Positions 26,422 to 36,269 of a stretch of 64,000 nucleotides of DNA are shown here, in pieces. Made by a program: the position numbers and the translations under genes. The notes beneath the pieces were generated by a model, which was not told the DNA's origin, ran no database searches, and was given only the letters and a program-made list of their open reading frames with translations. Source of the stretch: Streptomyces sp. R28. Its GTDB lineage: Bacteria > Actinomycetota > Actinomycetes > Streptomycetales > Streptomycetaceae. The stretch spans positions 6,499,001 to 6,563,000 of the forward strand of contig NZ_CP163439.1 in NCBI RefSeq assembly GCF_041052385.1. Reading direction: 5' to 3'. Each line of letters starts with the position of its first letter. Positions within the stretch are counted from its first letter, which is position 1.

Positions 26422-28494
26422 ATGAACAAGAACATCCGCCGTTCGATCGTCATAGCCGCAGGTGTCACCGGCGCCTGGGCGCTCGGTTCGGCCGCCGCCA
26501 GCGCGGACGAACTGCCCGCCTCCACCCTCTCCGTACCGGACGCGACCACCGACGCGACCGCCGCGGCCGACAGCGCCGACGACCCCGGCCTGCTCGGCGC
26601 CGTCACCGACACCGTCAGCGGCGTCGTCTCCGACGTGACCGACACCGTCTCCGGCGTCACCGACGGTGCCACCAGCACGGTCACCGACACCGCCGCCACG
26701 GCCGAGACGGTGCCCGCGAGCGCCGCCGAGCAGGCCCGCCGCTACGTCGACGCCAAGGTCACCGTCCCGTCAGCCGCCAAGACCACCACCTCCACCACCT
26801 CCACCAAGGCAAAGGGCGCCGCCCAGGTCATCCAGGGCGCCAAGGCCGCCCGCGCCGACAAGGCCGCCGCCCAGGCCGAGGCCAAGATCTCCGCCGACGC
26901 CACCGATGCCGTCGCCGACGTCAGGAACGCATCGCAGGACGCCCCGCAGCTCCCCGGCACCATCGACTACCTCTTCGGCCCCCTCGCCGCCTTCGCCCCC
27001 GAGTTGGAGCAGGCGCTCGCCGCTACGCAGACGAAGCTGCAGGGCACGCAGGCGGCGGCCCGTTCGCAGGCGCAGGGCGTCGAGGGCGTCGTACGGACGA
27101 AGGCGCAGTACGCCGTCGCGGGCGCGGGCCGTACCGCCGCGGGTGTGCAGGGCGCCGGGCAGGCCGCGGTCGCCTACGCCGACAGCAGGACCGCGGGCAC
27201 GGCGACGGCCGCCGAGTCCACCGCCACCGGCAAGGCCACCGCCGTAAAGGCGGCCGCCGAGGCCTCCGTCTCCGCCGTCCCGAGCCATGTCACCGGCACG
27301 GTCGGCGGCGTCCGACAGCGCGTCGTCGGCACGGTGAGCGCCGTCCCCGGCACGGTCACCCCGGTCGTCGCTCAGACCTCCGACGCGGTCGTCCCGCCGA
27401 TCGTCACCGAGGCCGTGCACGGTGTGCTCCCGGTTGCCGGGCACGCCGTCGACGGCGTCGTCCCCACCGCCACCCACGCCGTGGCCGGGGTGACCCCGGT
27501 CGCCGGCAACACGGTGACCGGCGTCCAGCCGGTGGCCGTCGGTGCGGTCGCCGGGGTGCGGCCGGTCGCCGGCCAGGCGGTGGGCGGCGTCGTGCCCGTC
27601 GCCCAGGGCGCGGTGGCCGGGGTCGCCCGGACCGCCGGGCACACGGTCGACGCAGCGACCGCGCTGGCGTACGGCGTTGTCGCCGGCGTCCAGCCCGTGG
27701 CCGGCCAGGCCGTCGCCGGCGTCCAGCCGGTCGCCGCCGGTGCCGTCGAGGGCGTGCAGCCGGTGGCCCACGGCGCGGTGGGCGACGTCCAGCACCTCGC
27801 GTACGGCACCGTCGCCGACGTGCAGCACGTCGCCTACGGCACCGTCTCCGACGTCCAGCCGGTCGCGCAGGGCGTCACCGCCGACGTGCCCCCGTACGCC
27901 ACCGGCCTGGCCGGCCAGGCCACCGCCGATGTCACCGGTGCCGTTCTGCCGCCGGTCGCCGGCACGGCCGTGCACGGGGTCGTGCCGGTCGCCGGGCAGG
28001 CCGTCGGGGACGCGGGTGCGCTGGGGTACGGCGTGGTCGGCGACGTCCGGCCCTTCGCGGGCGGTGTCGTCGGCGAGGTCGGCCCCTTCGCGCACGGGGT
28101 GGCCGGGCAGGCCGTCCCCTTCGCCGGGGGCGTCACCGAGGAGGTGCAGCCGTTCGCGTACGGCGTCACCGGCGCCGTGCAGCCCGTCGTGGACACGGTC
28201 GTGGACACCGTCCAGCCGGTCGTGCGGGGCGTCGGCGGCAGCGCCACCCACCTCGCGTACGGCGTCACGGAGGACCTGCGGCCCTTCGCGGACGGTGTCG
28301 TCGGCCAGGTCGACCCCTTCGCCCACGGCGTCGCGCACCAGGTCGCGCCCTTCGCCGAGGACCTGACCGGGACCGTCCAGTACTCGGCAGGCCCGCTGGC
28401 GGGCAACGCCGGTACCGGCGCCCAGCAGGTGGCCCACTCGATCACGCCGGGTTACGCGCAGGACATCCACCCCGGCGGCGCGTACCGCATCTGA
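26422..28494 (+). CDS. Exported protein with about 30 eleven-residue repeats
   Basis: Encodes 690 residues. A signal peptide (MNKNIRRSIVIAAGVTGAWALGSAAASA, cleavage before DELPA) is followed by an Ala/Thr/Asp-rich region, a predicted helical section (residues about 130-240) and an array of 11-residue units at residues 331-658 of the form AVAGVQPVAGQ. There is no LPXTG or membrane anchor at the C-terminus. It could be an abundant surface or spore-associated structural protein. Two strong hairpins follow the gene. Confidence 0.85.
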   Translation: MNKNIRRSIVIAAGVTGAWALGSAAASADELPASTLSVPDATTDATAAADSADDPGLLGAVTDTVSGVVSDVTDTVSGVTDGATSTVTDTAATAETVPASAAEQARRYVDAKVTVPSAAKTTTSTTSTKAKGAAQVIQGAKAARADKAAAQAEAKISADATDAVADVRNASQDAPQLPGTIDYLFGPLAAFAPELEQALAATQTKLQGTQAAARSQAQGVEGVVRTKAQYAVAGAGRTAAGVQGAGQAAVAYADSRTAGTATAAESTATGKATAVKAAAEASVSAVPSHVTGTVGGVRQRVVGTVSAVPGTVTPVVAQTSDAVVPPIVTEAVHGVLPVAGHAVDGVVPTATHAVAGVTPVAGNTVTGVQPVAVGAVAGVRPVAGQAVGGVVPVAQGAVAGVARTAGHTVDAATALAYGVVAGVQPVAGQAVAGVQPVAAGAVEGVQPVAHGAVGDVQHLAYGTVADVQHVAYGTVSDVQPVAQGVTADVPPYATGLAGQATADVTGAVLPPVAGTAVHGVVPVAGQAVGDAGALGYGVVGDVRPFAGGVVGEVGPFAHGVAGQAVPFAGGVTEEVQPFAYGVTGAVQPVVDTVVDTVQPVVRGVGGSATHLAYGVTEDLRPFADGVVGQVDPFAHGVAHQVAPFAEDLTGTVQYSAGPLAGNAGTGAQQVAHSITPGYAQDIHPGGAYRI
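27412..28395 (+). repeat. 33-bp coding repeats (about 30 units)
   Basis: Consecutive 33-base units encode 11-residue repeats with V at 2 and 5, P at 7 and A at 9. One unit is shortened to nine residues (AVLPPVAGT). Early units favour PVAGQ/PVAHG, later ones PFAHG/PFAGG, suggesting expansion in two waves. Confidence 0.85.
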
Positions 28495-28680
28495 CCGCAC
28501 CACATCTGAGCGCCCCACCCCCGACGTCGTACGACGGCCCCCGGCGGAGCCACGTACGGCGCATCCGCCGCCACGGTGAGCGCGACCACCGCGCGCCCGA
28601 GGCGACCGACCGACTCCGCGGGGCGGACGGACCCGGACGGCCGAACACCGTCGGCCGATCCGACCGGAACCCCGCGGGAA

Positions 28681-28720
28681 GGGCCGCGTGATCCCTATTG
28701 GGGTGGGGATCACGCGGCCC
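28681..28720 (+). terminator. 15-bp stem hairpin
   Basis: Perfect arms GGGCCGCGTGATCCC (28681-28695) and its complement (28706-28720), with a 10-base loop, downstream of the repeat-protein gene. Confidence 0.8.
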
Positions 28721-28766
28721 AGAGCCCACAGGGGCGGCCCATTCGTGCCCCTTCGGGCTGCGCAAG

Positions 28767-28808
28767 GGACCTCACCGGGTCAACCCCAGCCCGGTGAGGT
28801 CCTTTTCG
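28767..28808 (+). terminator. Rho-independent terminator with T tract
   Basis: A 13-bp stem GGACCTCACCGGG with its complement (28767-28779 and 28790-28802), followed by TTTT. It is the second of two tandem terminators that insulate sucC from upstream transcription. Confidence 0.9.
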
Positions 28809-29083
28809 TTGCGCTACCGGTGCGCTACCGGAAACTCACAGGCGGCACGCCGTGCCAGAGATCTTTGCTGATGGCGGCATCATGTGACAGGTATCACCGC
28901 TCAGGTGTGACCCTCGATTTAGGGGCGTCCTGCAACCAGCGATAACCTGCGAGACGGACATGCCGCGCGCTCGGACACCGTGTGCGCCTCCCTTGTGACA
29001 GACAGCGGTCGGACGTCACGTTGCCCTCGCGGCACGCCCACGCAGACAACGAACCGCGAGATCACTGATAGGGACGGAAGCGC

Positions 29084-30265
29084 GTGGACCTGTTCGAGTA
29101 CCAGGCGAGGGACCTCTTCGCCAAGCACGATGTACCGGTGCTGGCCGGTGAAGTCATCGACACGCCTGAGGCGGCCCGCGCAGCCACTGAGCGTCTCGGT
29201 GGCAAGTCCGTCGTCAAGGCCCAGGTGAAGGTCGGCGGCCGTGGCAAGGCCGGTGGCGTCAAGCTCGCCGCGAACGCGGACGAGGCCGTCGCCCGCGCGA
29301 CGGACATCCTCGGCATGGACATCAAGGGCCACACGGTCCACAAGGTGATGATCGCCGAGACGGCCCCGGAGATCCTGGAGGAGTACTACGTCTCCTTCCT
29401 CCTCGACCGTGCCAACCGCACCTTCCTCTCCATCGCCTCCGTCGAGGGCGGCATGGAGATCGAGGAGGTGGCGGCCACCCGTCCGGAGGCCGTCGCCAAG
29501 ATCGCGATCGACGCCATCGACGGCGTGGACGAGGCCAAGGCCCGCGAGATCGTCGAGGCCGCCAAGTTCCCGGCCGAGGTCGCGGACAAGGTCGCAGGCG
29601 TCCTGATCACGCTGTGGGACACCTTCATCAAGTCGGACGCCCTCCTCGTCGAGGTCAACCCGCTCGCGAAGGTCGCCTCCGGTGACGTCATCGCCCTCGA
29701 CGGCAAGGTGTCGCTCGACGAGAACGCCGAGTTCCGCCACCCCGAGTACGAGGAGCTCCACGACAAGGACGCGGCCAACCCGCTCGAGGCCGCCGCCAAG
29801 GCGAAGGGCCTCAACTACGTCAAGCTCGAGGGCGAGGTCGGCATCATCGGCAACGGCGCGGGGCTCGTCATGAGCACCCTGGACGTCGTCGCGTACGCCG
29901 GTGAGAACCACGGCAACGTCAAGCCGGCCAACTTCCTGGACATCGGCGGTGGCGCCTCCGCCCAGGTCATGGCCAACGGTCTGGAGATCATCCTCGGCGA
30001 CCCGGACGTCAAGTCCGTCTTCGTCAACGTCTTCGGTGGCATCACCGCCTGTGACGAGGTCGCCAACGGCATCGTCCAGGCCCTGAAGCTCCTCGAGGAC
30101 CGCGGCGAAGAGGTCACCAAGCCGCTCGTCGTCCGCCTCGACGGCAACAACGCCGAGCTCGGCCGACAGATCCTCACCGACGCCAACCACCCGCTGGTCC
30201 AGCGCGTCGACACCATGGACGGCGCCGCCGACAAGGCCGCCGAACTGGCCCACGCCGCCAAGTAA
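29084..30265 (+). CDS. sucC: Succinyl-CoA synthetase, beta subunit
   Basis: Encodes 393 residues from GTG 29084 (MDLFEYQARDLFAKH), of standard family length. N-terminal ATP-grasp fold (VVKAQVKVGGRGKAGGVKLA); C-terminal CoA-ligase domain with GNGAGLVMSTLDVV, ANFLDIGGGA and NVFGGITACDEVANGI. With SucD it makes succinate and ATP (or GTP) from succinyl-CoA in the TCA cycle. Cytoplasmic; sucD follows 27 bases later. Confidence 0.98.
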   Translation: MDLFEYQARDLFAKHDVPVLAGEVIDTPEAARAATERLGGKSVVKAQVKVGGRGKAGGVKLAANADEAVARATDILGMDIKGHTVHKVMIAETAPEILEEYYVSFLLDRANRTFLSIASVEGGMEIEEVAATRPEAVAKIAIDAIDGVDEAKAREIVEAAKFPAEVADKVAGVLITLWDTFIKSDALLVEVNPLAKVASGDVIALDGKVSLDENAEFRHPEYEELHDKDAANPLEAAAKAKGLNYVKLEGEVGIIGNGAGLVMSTLDVVAYAGENHGNVKPANFLDIGGGASAQVMANGLEIILGDPDVKSVFVNVFGGITACDEVANGIVQALKLLEDRGEEVTKPLVVRLDGNNAELGRQILTDANHPLVQRVDTMDGAADKAAELAHAAK

Positions 30266-30292
30266 GCACTCAGGACGAGGACACAACACACC

Positions 30293-31177
30293 ATGGCTAT
30301 CTGGCTCAACAAGGACAGCAAGGTCATCGTCCAGGGCATGACCGGCTCCACCGGCATGAAGCACACCAAGCTCATGCTCGGTGACGGCACCGAGGTCGTG
30401 GGCGGCGTGAACCCGCGCAAGGCGGGTACCTCCGTGGACTTCGACGGCACCGAGGTACCGGTTTTCGGTACCGTCAAGGAGGCCATCGAGAAGACCGGCG
30501 CCAACGTCTCCGTCATCTTCGTGCCGGAGAAGTTCACCAAGGACGCGGTCGTCGAGGCCATCGACGCCGAGATCCCCCTGGCCGTCGTGATCACCGAGGG
30601 CATCGCCGTGCACGACACGGCCGCCTTCTGGGCCTACGCCGGCAAGAAGGGCAACAAGACCCGCATCATCGGCCCGAACTGCCCCGGCATCATCACCCCG
30701 GGTCAGTCGAACGTCGGCATCATCCCGGGCGACATCACGAAGCCGGGCCGCATCGGCCTGGTCTCGAAGTCCGGCACGCTGACGTACCAGATGATGTACG
30801 AGCTGCGTGACATCGGCTTCTCGACCGCCGTCGGCATCGGTGGCGACCCGATCATCGGCACCACGCACATCGACGCGCTCGCCGCGTTCGAGGCCGACCC
30901 CGACACCGACCTGATCGTCATGATCGGCGAGATCGGTGGCGACGCCGAGGAGCGGGCCGCGGACTTCATCGCGAAGAACGTGACCAAGCCGGTCGTCGGC
31001 TACGTCGCGGGCTTCACCGCGCCCGAGGGCAAGACCATGGGCCACGCCGGCGCCATCGTCTCCGGTTCGTCCGGCACCGCCCAGGCGAAGAAGGAGGCCC
31101 TCGAGGCCGCCGGTGTCAAGGTCGGCAAGACGCCGACCGAGACGGCGAAGCTGGCGCGCGAGATCCTCGGCGGCTGA
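30293..31177 (+). CDS. sucD: Succinyl-CoA synthetase, alpha subunit
   Basis: Encodes 294 residues. CoA-binding Rossmann domain (VIVQGMTGSTGMKHTK), IGPNCPGIITP, and the phosphorylated His in MGHAGAIVSGSSGTA near residue 244. It is co-transcribed with sucC. Complete and of typical length. Confidence 0.98.
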   Translation: MAIWLNKDSKVIVQGMTGSTGMKHTKLMLGDGTEVVGGVNPRKAGTSVDFDGTEVPVFGTVKEAIEKTGANVSVIFVPEKFTKDAVVEAIDAEIPLAVVITEGIAVHDTAAFWAYAGKKGNKTRIIGPNCPGIITPGQSNVGIIPGDITKPGRIGLVSKSGTLTYQMMYELRDIGFSTAVGIGGDPIIGTTHIDALAAFEADPDTDLIVMIGEIGGDAEERAADFIAKNVTKPVVGYVAGFTAPEGKTMGHAGAIVSGSSGTAQAKKEALEAAGVKVGKTPTETAKLAREILGG

Positions 31178-31310
31178 ACGCAGTCACGGCCGTAGTCCAG
31201 GTCGTGGTCGAGGCCGTAGTCACGGCACTCAGCTGAACGTTGGTGGGCCCGTTCCCTCGGTGGGGGCGGGCCTGCCAGCGTATTCACAGGCGAGTGGGCA
31301 AGGGCAGGCG

Positions 31311-32450
31311 TCACTGCACCTGTGGCGCCAGCCGTTCCGGGCCGTGCTGCATCTCTGAGCGCAGCTTTTCCCTCAGCTTCTGCTCCGCCTTCGACAACGG
31401 GCCCGGCGCCACTTTCGGGGGCACGCCGAGCACCGTCTGCCCCGGTGGCACCGGGGGTTCGTACCGGGTCGGGGCCGTTCGCAGCGTCAAGGCCGTCGTG
31501 CCGATGAGGGCCACGGTGAACGCGATCGCCGCTCGCGTCCAGAACCGGGCCCGGCGTTCGCTGCCGTCGCGTACCGTCGCCGGCTTGGCCGCGCGCAAGC
31601 GCTCCGCGGAGGCCAGTTCGGCCAGCCGCCGGTTGAGTTCGGCGGGGTCGGACAGGCCCGGGAGACGGGCGGCGAGAGCGGCGCGGGCGTGGAGCAGGCG
31701 GTTCGCGGCCGCCGGAGTGCTCGCCTCCGTCTCCGCCGCCGTTTCGGGCAGGTCGAGGCCCACACCGTCGTAGAGGAGAAGCGTGCGGCGCTGCGGTGCC
31801 GGGAGTTCGAGGAGTACGTCCAGCAGGGCGCGGTCGGACGCGTCCGGCGGCGGGGGTTCGGGGTGCCGGTATCGGGGGCGGAACCGGTGCCAGGGGGAGA
31901 GGGCGCAGTCGTACGCCGTCGCCCGCACCCAGCCCGCCGGGTCCCGGTCACGGGCCACCTCCGGCCAGCGCTGCCAGGCGAGTTGGAAGGCCCACTCGAC
32001 CGATTCGCGGGCGAGTTCGCGGCGCCCGGTGAGCAGGTACGTCTGCCGTACGAGGGCGGGGGCGCAGAAGGCGTAGAGCGCGTCGAAGGCCTGGGCGGGG
32101 GAGAGGGGTCGTTCGGGTCGGGGTTCGGGACCGGGTGCCGGATCCTCGGTGCGCATGGCTGAGGGTACGGCCGTGTCGACGCCGCCCGCCGCGACCGGCT
32201 GACGTGCCATCACCTCCAGCTCTTCCGAGGCCTCCTGATCCTCCGTCTTCTCCGCGAGGGTCCGGAGCAGTTGTGCGTACGTCTCTCGCCTCCCGCCGCG
32301 CGGAGACCTACGGCCGATCTCCCACGCGTGTACCGTCTCGCGGCTGACGCCCACCCGATCCGCGACCTGAGCCTGCGTCAATGAACCGGCTTCACGCAGG
32401 CGTCGGCGCTCCTCGGGCGGGGGAAGCGGGTTGGCGGGACTCCGCGTCAC
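31311..32450 (-). CDS. HTH (XRE) regulator fused to sigma-like region and membrane helix
   Basis: Encodes 379 residues from GTG 32450 (VTRSPANPLPPPEE), with AGGGG ahead. Residues about 10-60 form an XRE helix-turn-helix (LTQAQVADRVGVSRETVHAWEIG). Residues about 115-270 resemble ECF sigma regions 2 and 4 (ALYAFCAPALVRQTYLLTG...; LPAPQRRTLLLYDGVGLDLPETAAE). One helix (AAIAFTVALIGTTALTL) precedes a proline-rich outer tail. It is divergent from a DUF6350 gene across a 96-base AT-rich spacer. Whether it works as a sigma factor is unknown. Confidence 0.78.
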   Translation of the reverse strand: MTRSPANPLPPPEERRRLREAGSLTQAQVADRVGVSRETVHAWEIGRRSPRGGRRETYAQLLRTLAEKTEDQEASEELEVMARQPVAAGGVDTAVPSAMRTEDPAPGPEPRPERPLSPAQAFDALYAFCAPALVRQTYLLTGRRELARESVEWAFQLAWQRWPEVARDRDPAGWVRATAYDCALSPWHRFRPRYRHPEPPPPDASDRALLDVLLELPAPQRRTLLLYDGVGLDLPETAAETEASTPAAANRLLHARAALAARLPGLSDPAELNRRLAELASAERLRAAKPATVRDGSERRARFWTRAAIAFTVALIGTTALTLRTAPTRYEPPVPPGQTVLGVPPKVAPGPLSKAEQKLREKLRSEMQHGPERLAPQVQ

Positions 32451-32546
32451 AGTACGCCCCTTCGTGCGAAAAAGTACATAAACATATATTGAGCGACACT
32501 TCGGAGGTTCGCCTGTTACGACGGAAAAGCGCGTGTCGTTGGGAGC

Positions 32547-34523
32547 ATGGCGGGCGTGATCGACATGACCGCTCGCAGAACGCACCCGTCGTCCCTGCTC
32601 ACGCGGCTGCGCGGCCGAACGCCCGGGCTCGGCGCCAGCCTTCTGGCAGGCGCGGTGGCGGCGGGGCTGGGGCTGGGTGTGTTCGCCGTGCTGGTGATGG
32701 TGCTGTGGGTCAGTTCGCCGTATCCGGACAGCGGGCCGGGGGGCGCGCTGCGGATCGCCGCGGTGCTGTGGCTGCTCGCCCACGGCGCCGAACTGGTCCG
32801 CACCGACACCCTCTCCGGCGTCCCCGCGCCCATGGGGGTCACCCCGTTGCTGCTGCTCGTGCTGCCGGTGCTGCTGGTGCACCGGGCGGCGCGGGACACG
32901 GCGGCGGACGGGGGCGAGGGGGTGCCGCTGGTGGCGGGGCGCACGGCGTGGGCGGGCGTCGTGCTCGGGTACCTCGGGGTCGGGGCGGCGGCCGCGGTGT
33001 ATGCGGCGGGAGGTGAGCTGCGGCCCGCGTGGTGGTGGACCGCGCTGTGGGTGCCGGCGGTCGTGACGGGAGCGGCGGGGGCGGGGGTGTGGACGGCGTG
33101 CGGGCGTCCGCCCGAGGTGGTGGAACGCGTGCTGGTCGGGCTGCCGAGATGGGTACGGCGGCTGGTGCCCGGTGTGCGGGCGCGCACCCGGCTCGGTGCG
33201 GCGGCGCGTGCGGCCGTGGCTGGTGCGGTGGCCCTTGTCGGGGGTGGGGCGTTGCTGGTGGGCGGGTCGCTGGTGTGGCACGGCGGGGCGACGCGGGCGA
33301 CCTTTCTGCAGCTGACGGAGGGGTGGTCGGGGCGGTTCGCGGTGCTGCTGCTGTGCCTGGCGCTCGTGCCGAACGCGGCGGTGTGGGCGGCGACCTACGC
33401 GCTGGGGCCGGGCTTCGTGCTCGGTGCGGGGCATGTGGTGGCGCCGGCGTCCTCGGCTCCCGCGCCGTTGCTGCCGCCGCTTCCGTTGCTGGAGGCGGTG
33501 CCGGGCGCGGGGGTTGCGGGGCCACTGCAGTGGGGGGTCGGGCGGGGCTGTCGGGCGGGGGTGGGGGTCGGGTGGTGGGTGGCGGGGGCGGCGGTGTCGG
33601 GTGGGGAAGTTGGGGGACCGGGCGGCGCCGGGGAGGGTTCTGCGGGGGTTCGGACGCAGGGTGGGCGGGCATCTGCGACGGTGCCGTCTCCGGCCGGGCA
33701 AACTGCTGCTGAGGTCTGGTCGGGTGGCCGGACCGCCGCGGTTGCCGCGCTGGCCGCCGTGTTCTGCGCGGCCGTGGTCGCCGTGCTGGCCGCACACTCG
33801 GGTGGGCCGCTGGGGGCCGGGGTGCTCGCGAGCTTCGGGCCGGTGTGGTGGCAGGCGGGGGCGGCCACACTGGCGTGGGTCGCGGTGGTGGCGGTTCCCG
33901 TGGCGGTACTCGCGCGGGCGTGGCGCTGCCGGGCGGAAGCGGTGCACCGGGCGGAGCGGGTGAGCGAGACGCAGGGGGCGCGGATCGGCAAGCCCCGGGT
34001 GGAGGCGTCGGAGGAGCGTGGCTCCGAGGAGAGCGGCTCCGGTGAGGACGGCGCGACCGAGGGGGGACGCCGGTTGCGGGAGCGGCTGCCGTTGGTCGGC
34101 GGGTGGTTGTCGCGGGGGGCGGAGTCGGGGGAGCGCGAGGGTGCGCCGACGGACTCGAAGACGGACTCGAAGACGGACTCGAAGACGGGCGCTAAGACGG
34201 GCGCTAAGACGGGGCGCCAGGCTTACGGCCAGCAGGCTGCGATCACGGCGACGACGCCGGACCAACCCGTTCCGCATCAGGGCAAGGACCAGGACGCCCG
34301 GGCTGCGAAGTACGCCGAGGATGCTCCGTACGAGGGGTCCGACCAGGAGATCCCGCACGTGGAGTACGACCACGACACGACCTTCGAGCCGTACGACTAC
34401 CCGCCCGCCGAGCCGTCGCCGGAACCGCCGGTGGAGCAGTTGCCCGAGCAGTTGCCGCAGCCGCCGACGGAGCAGTCGCAGGAGCAGCCGCCACCGGAGT
34501 CATCGTCCGAGGTCGCCCCCTGA
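32547..34523 (+). CDS. DUF6350 family multi-spanning membrane protein
   Basis: Encodes 658 residues; the start at 32547 is uncertain (ATG 32565, MTARRTHP, is possible). About ten or more hydrophobic segments span residues 25-465 (AGAVAAGLGLGVFAVLVMVL; LLLLVLPVLLVHRA). A long charged cytoplasmic tail follows, with DSKTDSKTDSKTGAKTGAKT repeats and a Pro/Glu/Gln-rich end. It matches the actinobacterial DUF6350 membrane proteins that precede purN in Streptomyces. Function unknown. Confidence 0.8.
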   Translation: MAGVIDMTARRTHPSSLLTRLRGRTPGLGASLLAGAVAAGLGLGVFAVLVMVLWVSSPYPDSGPGGALRIAAVLWLLAHGAELVRTDTLSGVPAPMGVTPLLLLVLPVLLVHRAARDTAADGGEGVPLVAGRTAWAGVVLGYLGVGAAAAVYAAGGELRPAWWWTALWVPAVVTGAAGAGVWTACGRPPEVVERVLVGLPRWVRRLVPGVRARTRLGAAARAAVAGAVALVGGGALLVGGSLVWHGGATRATFLQLTEGWSGRFAVLLLCLALVPNAAVWAATYALGPGFVLGAGHVVAPASSAPAPLLPPLPLLEAVPGAGVAGPLQWGVGRGCRAGVGVGWWVAGAAVSGGEVGGPGGAGEGSAGVRTQGGRASATVPSPAGQTAAEVWSGGRTAAVAALAAVFCAAVVAVLAAHSGGPLGAGVLASFGPVWWQAGAATLAWVAVVAVPVAVLARAWRCRAEAVHRAERVSETQGARIGKPRVEASEERGSEESGSGEDGATEGGRRLRERLPLVGGWLSRGAESGEREGAPTDSKTDSKTDSKTGAKTGAKTGRQAYGQQAAITATTPDQPVPHQGKDQDARAAKYAEDAPYEGSDQEIPHVEYDHDTTFEPYDYPPAEPSPEPPVEQLPEQLPQPPTEQSQEQPPPESSSEVAP

Positions 34524-34580
34524 GGGCACTCCGGAGCCGGAGCCGGAAAAGCCGGAGCCGAATCCCGAATCCCGAACCCG

Positions 34581-35363
34581 TCAGTCCGTCGACCCCAGAA
34601 CCCCGCGCAACTCCTTCGGCAGCAGCTCGTTGCACGCCTGCTTCGCCTCGCTGGTCAGCGCGTCGTTCGTGCAGGTGTAGTAGTCGCTGTAGACCACCTG
34701 CGCCGTGAACCCGGCCGCGACCACCACGATGGCGAGGGACGCCGTGACCAGGCCGCTCACCGCCGCCGTCGTCTGAGGGCGGCCGTTGGGCCGGGGGGCC
34801 GGGGTGTCCGGGTCGGCGGCGCGGGGCTTGGTGCGCAGGCTGGTGATACCCCAGTAGAGGGCCAGCGCGCCGAGGAGCAGGGCGACGTACGGCCAGCTGA
34901 AGAGGGCGAAGAAGAAGGCCCACATGCCGGAGAGCAGGGCATAGCGAGCGCGACGCTGGGCGGGGTCGGTGGGGTCCCAGCGCATGCCCGAGGCCGGGCC
35001 GCCGTTTCCGGAGCCCTCGGGGCCGCCGCGGGGACGGTCGCCGAAGCCGTCGGGGGAGCGGCCCGGCTGGCGGTCGCTCCACTGGCTGCCCCAGGGCGAG
35101 TGTCCGCCGCCCTCGCCCGACCCCTGCGAGCCGTCCTCGCCCGACGGGCGGCGCGGCTGCCACGGGCGGTCCGGCGTGCCCTCCGGCGGCGGTGCGAAGG
35201 GGTTGTCGTCCTGGGCGCCACTGCTCTGTTCGTCACCGGACTTCTTGCCCGAGGGCGCGTCGGGAGGCGAGGCGGGCCGCTCTCGCAGCAGGACGGCGCC
35301 ACGCTTCCCTCCCTGTGCGGACTGCGGAGGGAGGGTGAGGAGTCGCAGGCTGCGGTCCGACAT
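34581..35363 (-). CDS. Membrane protein with proline/glycine-rich N-terminus
   Basis: Encodes 260 residues from ATG 35363 (MSDRSLRLLTLPP). A disordered Pro/Gly/Ser/Asp-rich half (to about 140) is followed by helices MWAFFFALFSWPYVALLLGALALYWGI and AVSGLVTASLAIVVVAAGF, then a Cys-containing outer tail (SDYYTCTNDALTSEAKQACNELLP). The two Cys could form an extracytoplasmic disulfide. Convergent with DUF6350 and divergent from purN. No function assigned. Confidence 0.72.
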   Translation of the reverse strand: MSDRSLRLLTLPPQSAQGGKRGAVLLRERPASPPDAPSGKKSGDEQSSGAQDDNPFAPPPEGTPDRPWQPRRPSGEDGSQGSGEGGGHSPWGSQWSDRQPGRSPDGFGDRPRGGPEGSGNGGPASGMRWDPTDPAQRRARYALLSGMWAFFFALFSWPYVALLLGALALYWGITSLRTKPRAADPDTPAPRPNGRPQTTAAVSGLVTASLAIVVVAAGFTAQVVYSDYYTCTNDALTSEAKQACNELLPKELRGVLGSTD

Positions 35364-35634
35364 CAAGTGAGCGTCTTCCCCTTGGTGAACGACTGATCCG
35401 ACATGAGCTGTCACTTCGTGAACGCACCGCACCACCACCGCGTTCCCGGGCCAGCTCCCCCAGACGCTACCTTCCGGCCACGCCCCCGTCCCGTGGGGGC
35501 TGTCCGTAGTGCCGGTATCGTTGCTGACGGTCGGCCGCTTCGTAGACTTCCCCGTATCCCGGGGCGTGATGCATTCGTACGAATATACAAAGCGTCGGCC
35601 GCTGAAGAACGCACCCCCGAGAAAGGGCCCCACC

Positions 35635-36269
35635 GTGGCCGCCAAGCCCGTGGCCGAGCGTGCCAAGCGCCTCGTCGTGCTGGTCTCCGGATCCGGCACC
35701 AATCTGCAGGCGCTCCTCGACGAGATCGCCGCCGTCGGTTCCGAGGCGTACGGCGCCGAGATCGTGGCCGTCGGTGCCGACCGGGAGAACATCGAGGGGC
35801 TCGCGCGGGCCGAGCGCGCCGGGCTGCCGACCTTCGTGCGGAAGGTCAAGGACTACGAGAGCCGGGAGGAGTGGGACGCGGCTCTCGCCGAGGCCGTCTC
35901 CTCCTACGAGCCCGATCTCGTTGTCTCCGCCGGGTTCATGAAGATCGTGGGCAAGGAGTTCCTCGCGCGCTTCGGCGGGCGGTTCGTGAACACCCACCCG
36001 GCCCTTCTCCCCAGTTTCCCCGGCGCCCACGGCGTCCGCGACGCCCTCGCGTACGGCGCCAAGGTCACCGGCTGCACCGTCCACTTCGTCGACGACGGCG
36101 TCGACACCGGACCGATCATCGCCCAGGGCGTGGTCGAGGTCCGGGACGAGGACGACGAGAGCGCTCTGCACGAGCGCATCAAAGAAGTCGAGCGAAGCCT
36201 GCTCGTCGAGGTCGTGGGGCGGCTCGCCCGCCACGGCCATCGCATTGAGGGACGAAAGGTAGTTATCCA

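Noticed and set aside
27412..28395. CRISPR array
   Set aside because: 33-base period without spacers; the units are translated in one long frame with a signal peptide.
26770..28713. 647-residue frame antisense to the repeat protein
   Set aside because: Mirrors the 33-base repeats; Gly/Asp/Arg repeats follow from the opposite strand.
32451..34373. Upstream extension of the HTH/sigma-like gene to a 1020-residue frame
   Set aside because: The extension crosses the promoter and runs antisense to DUF6350; the HTH begins sensibly at GTG 32450.
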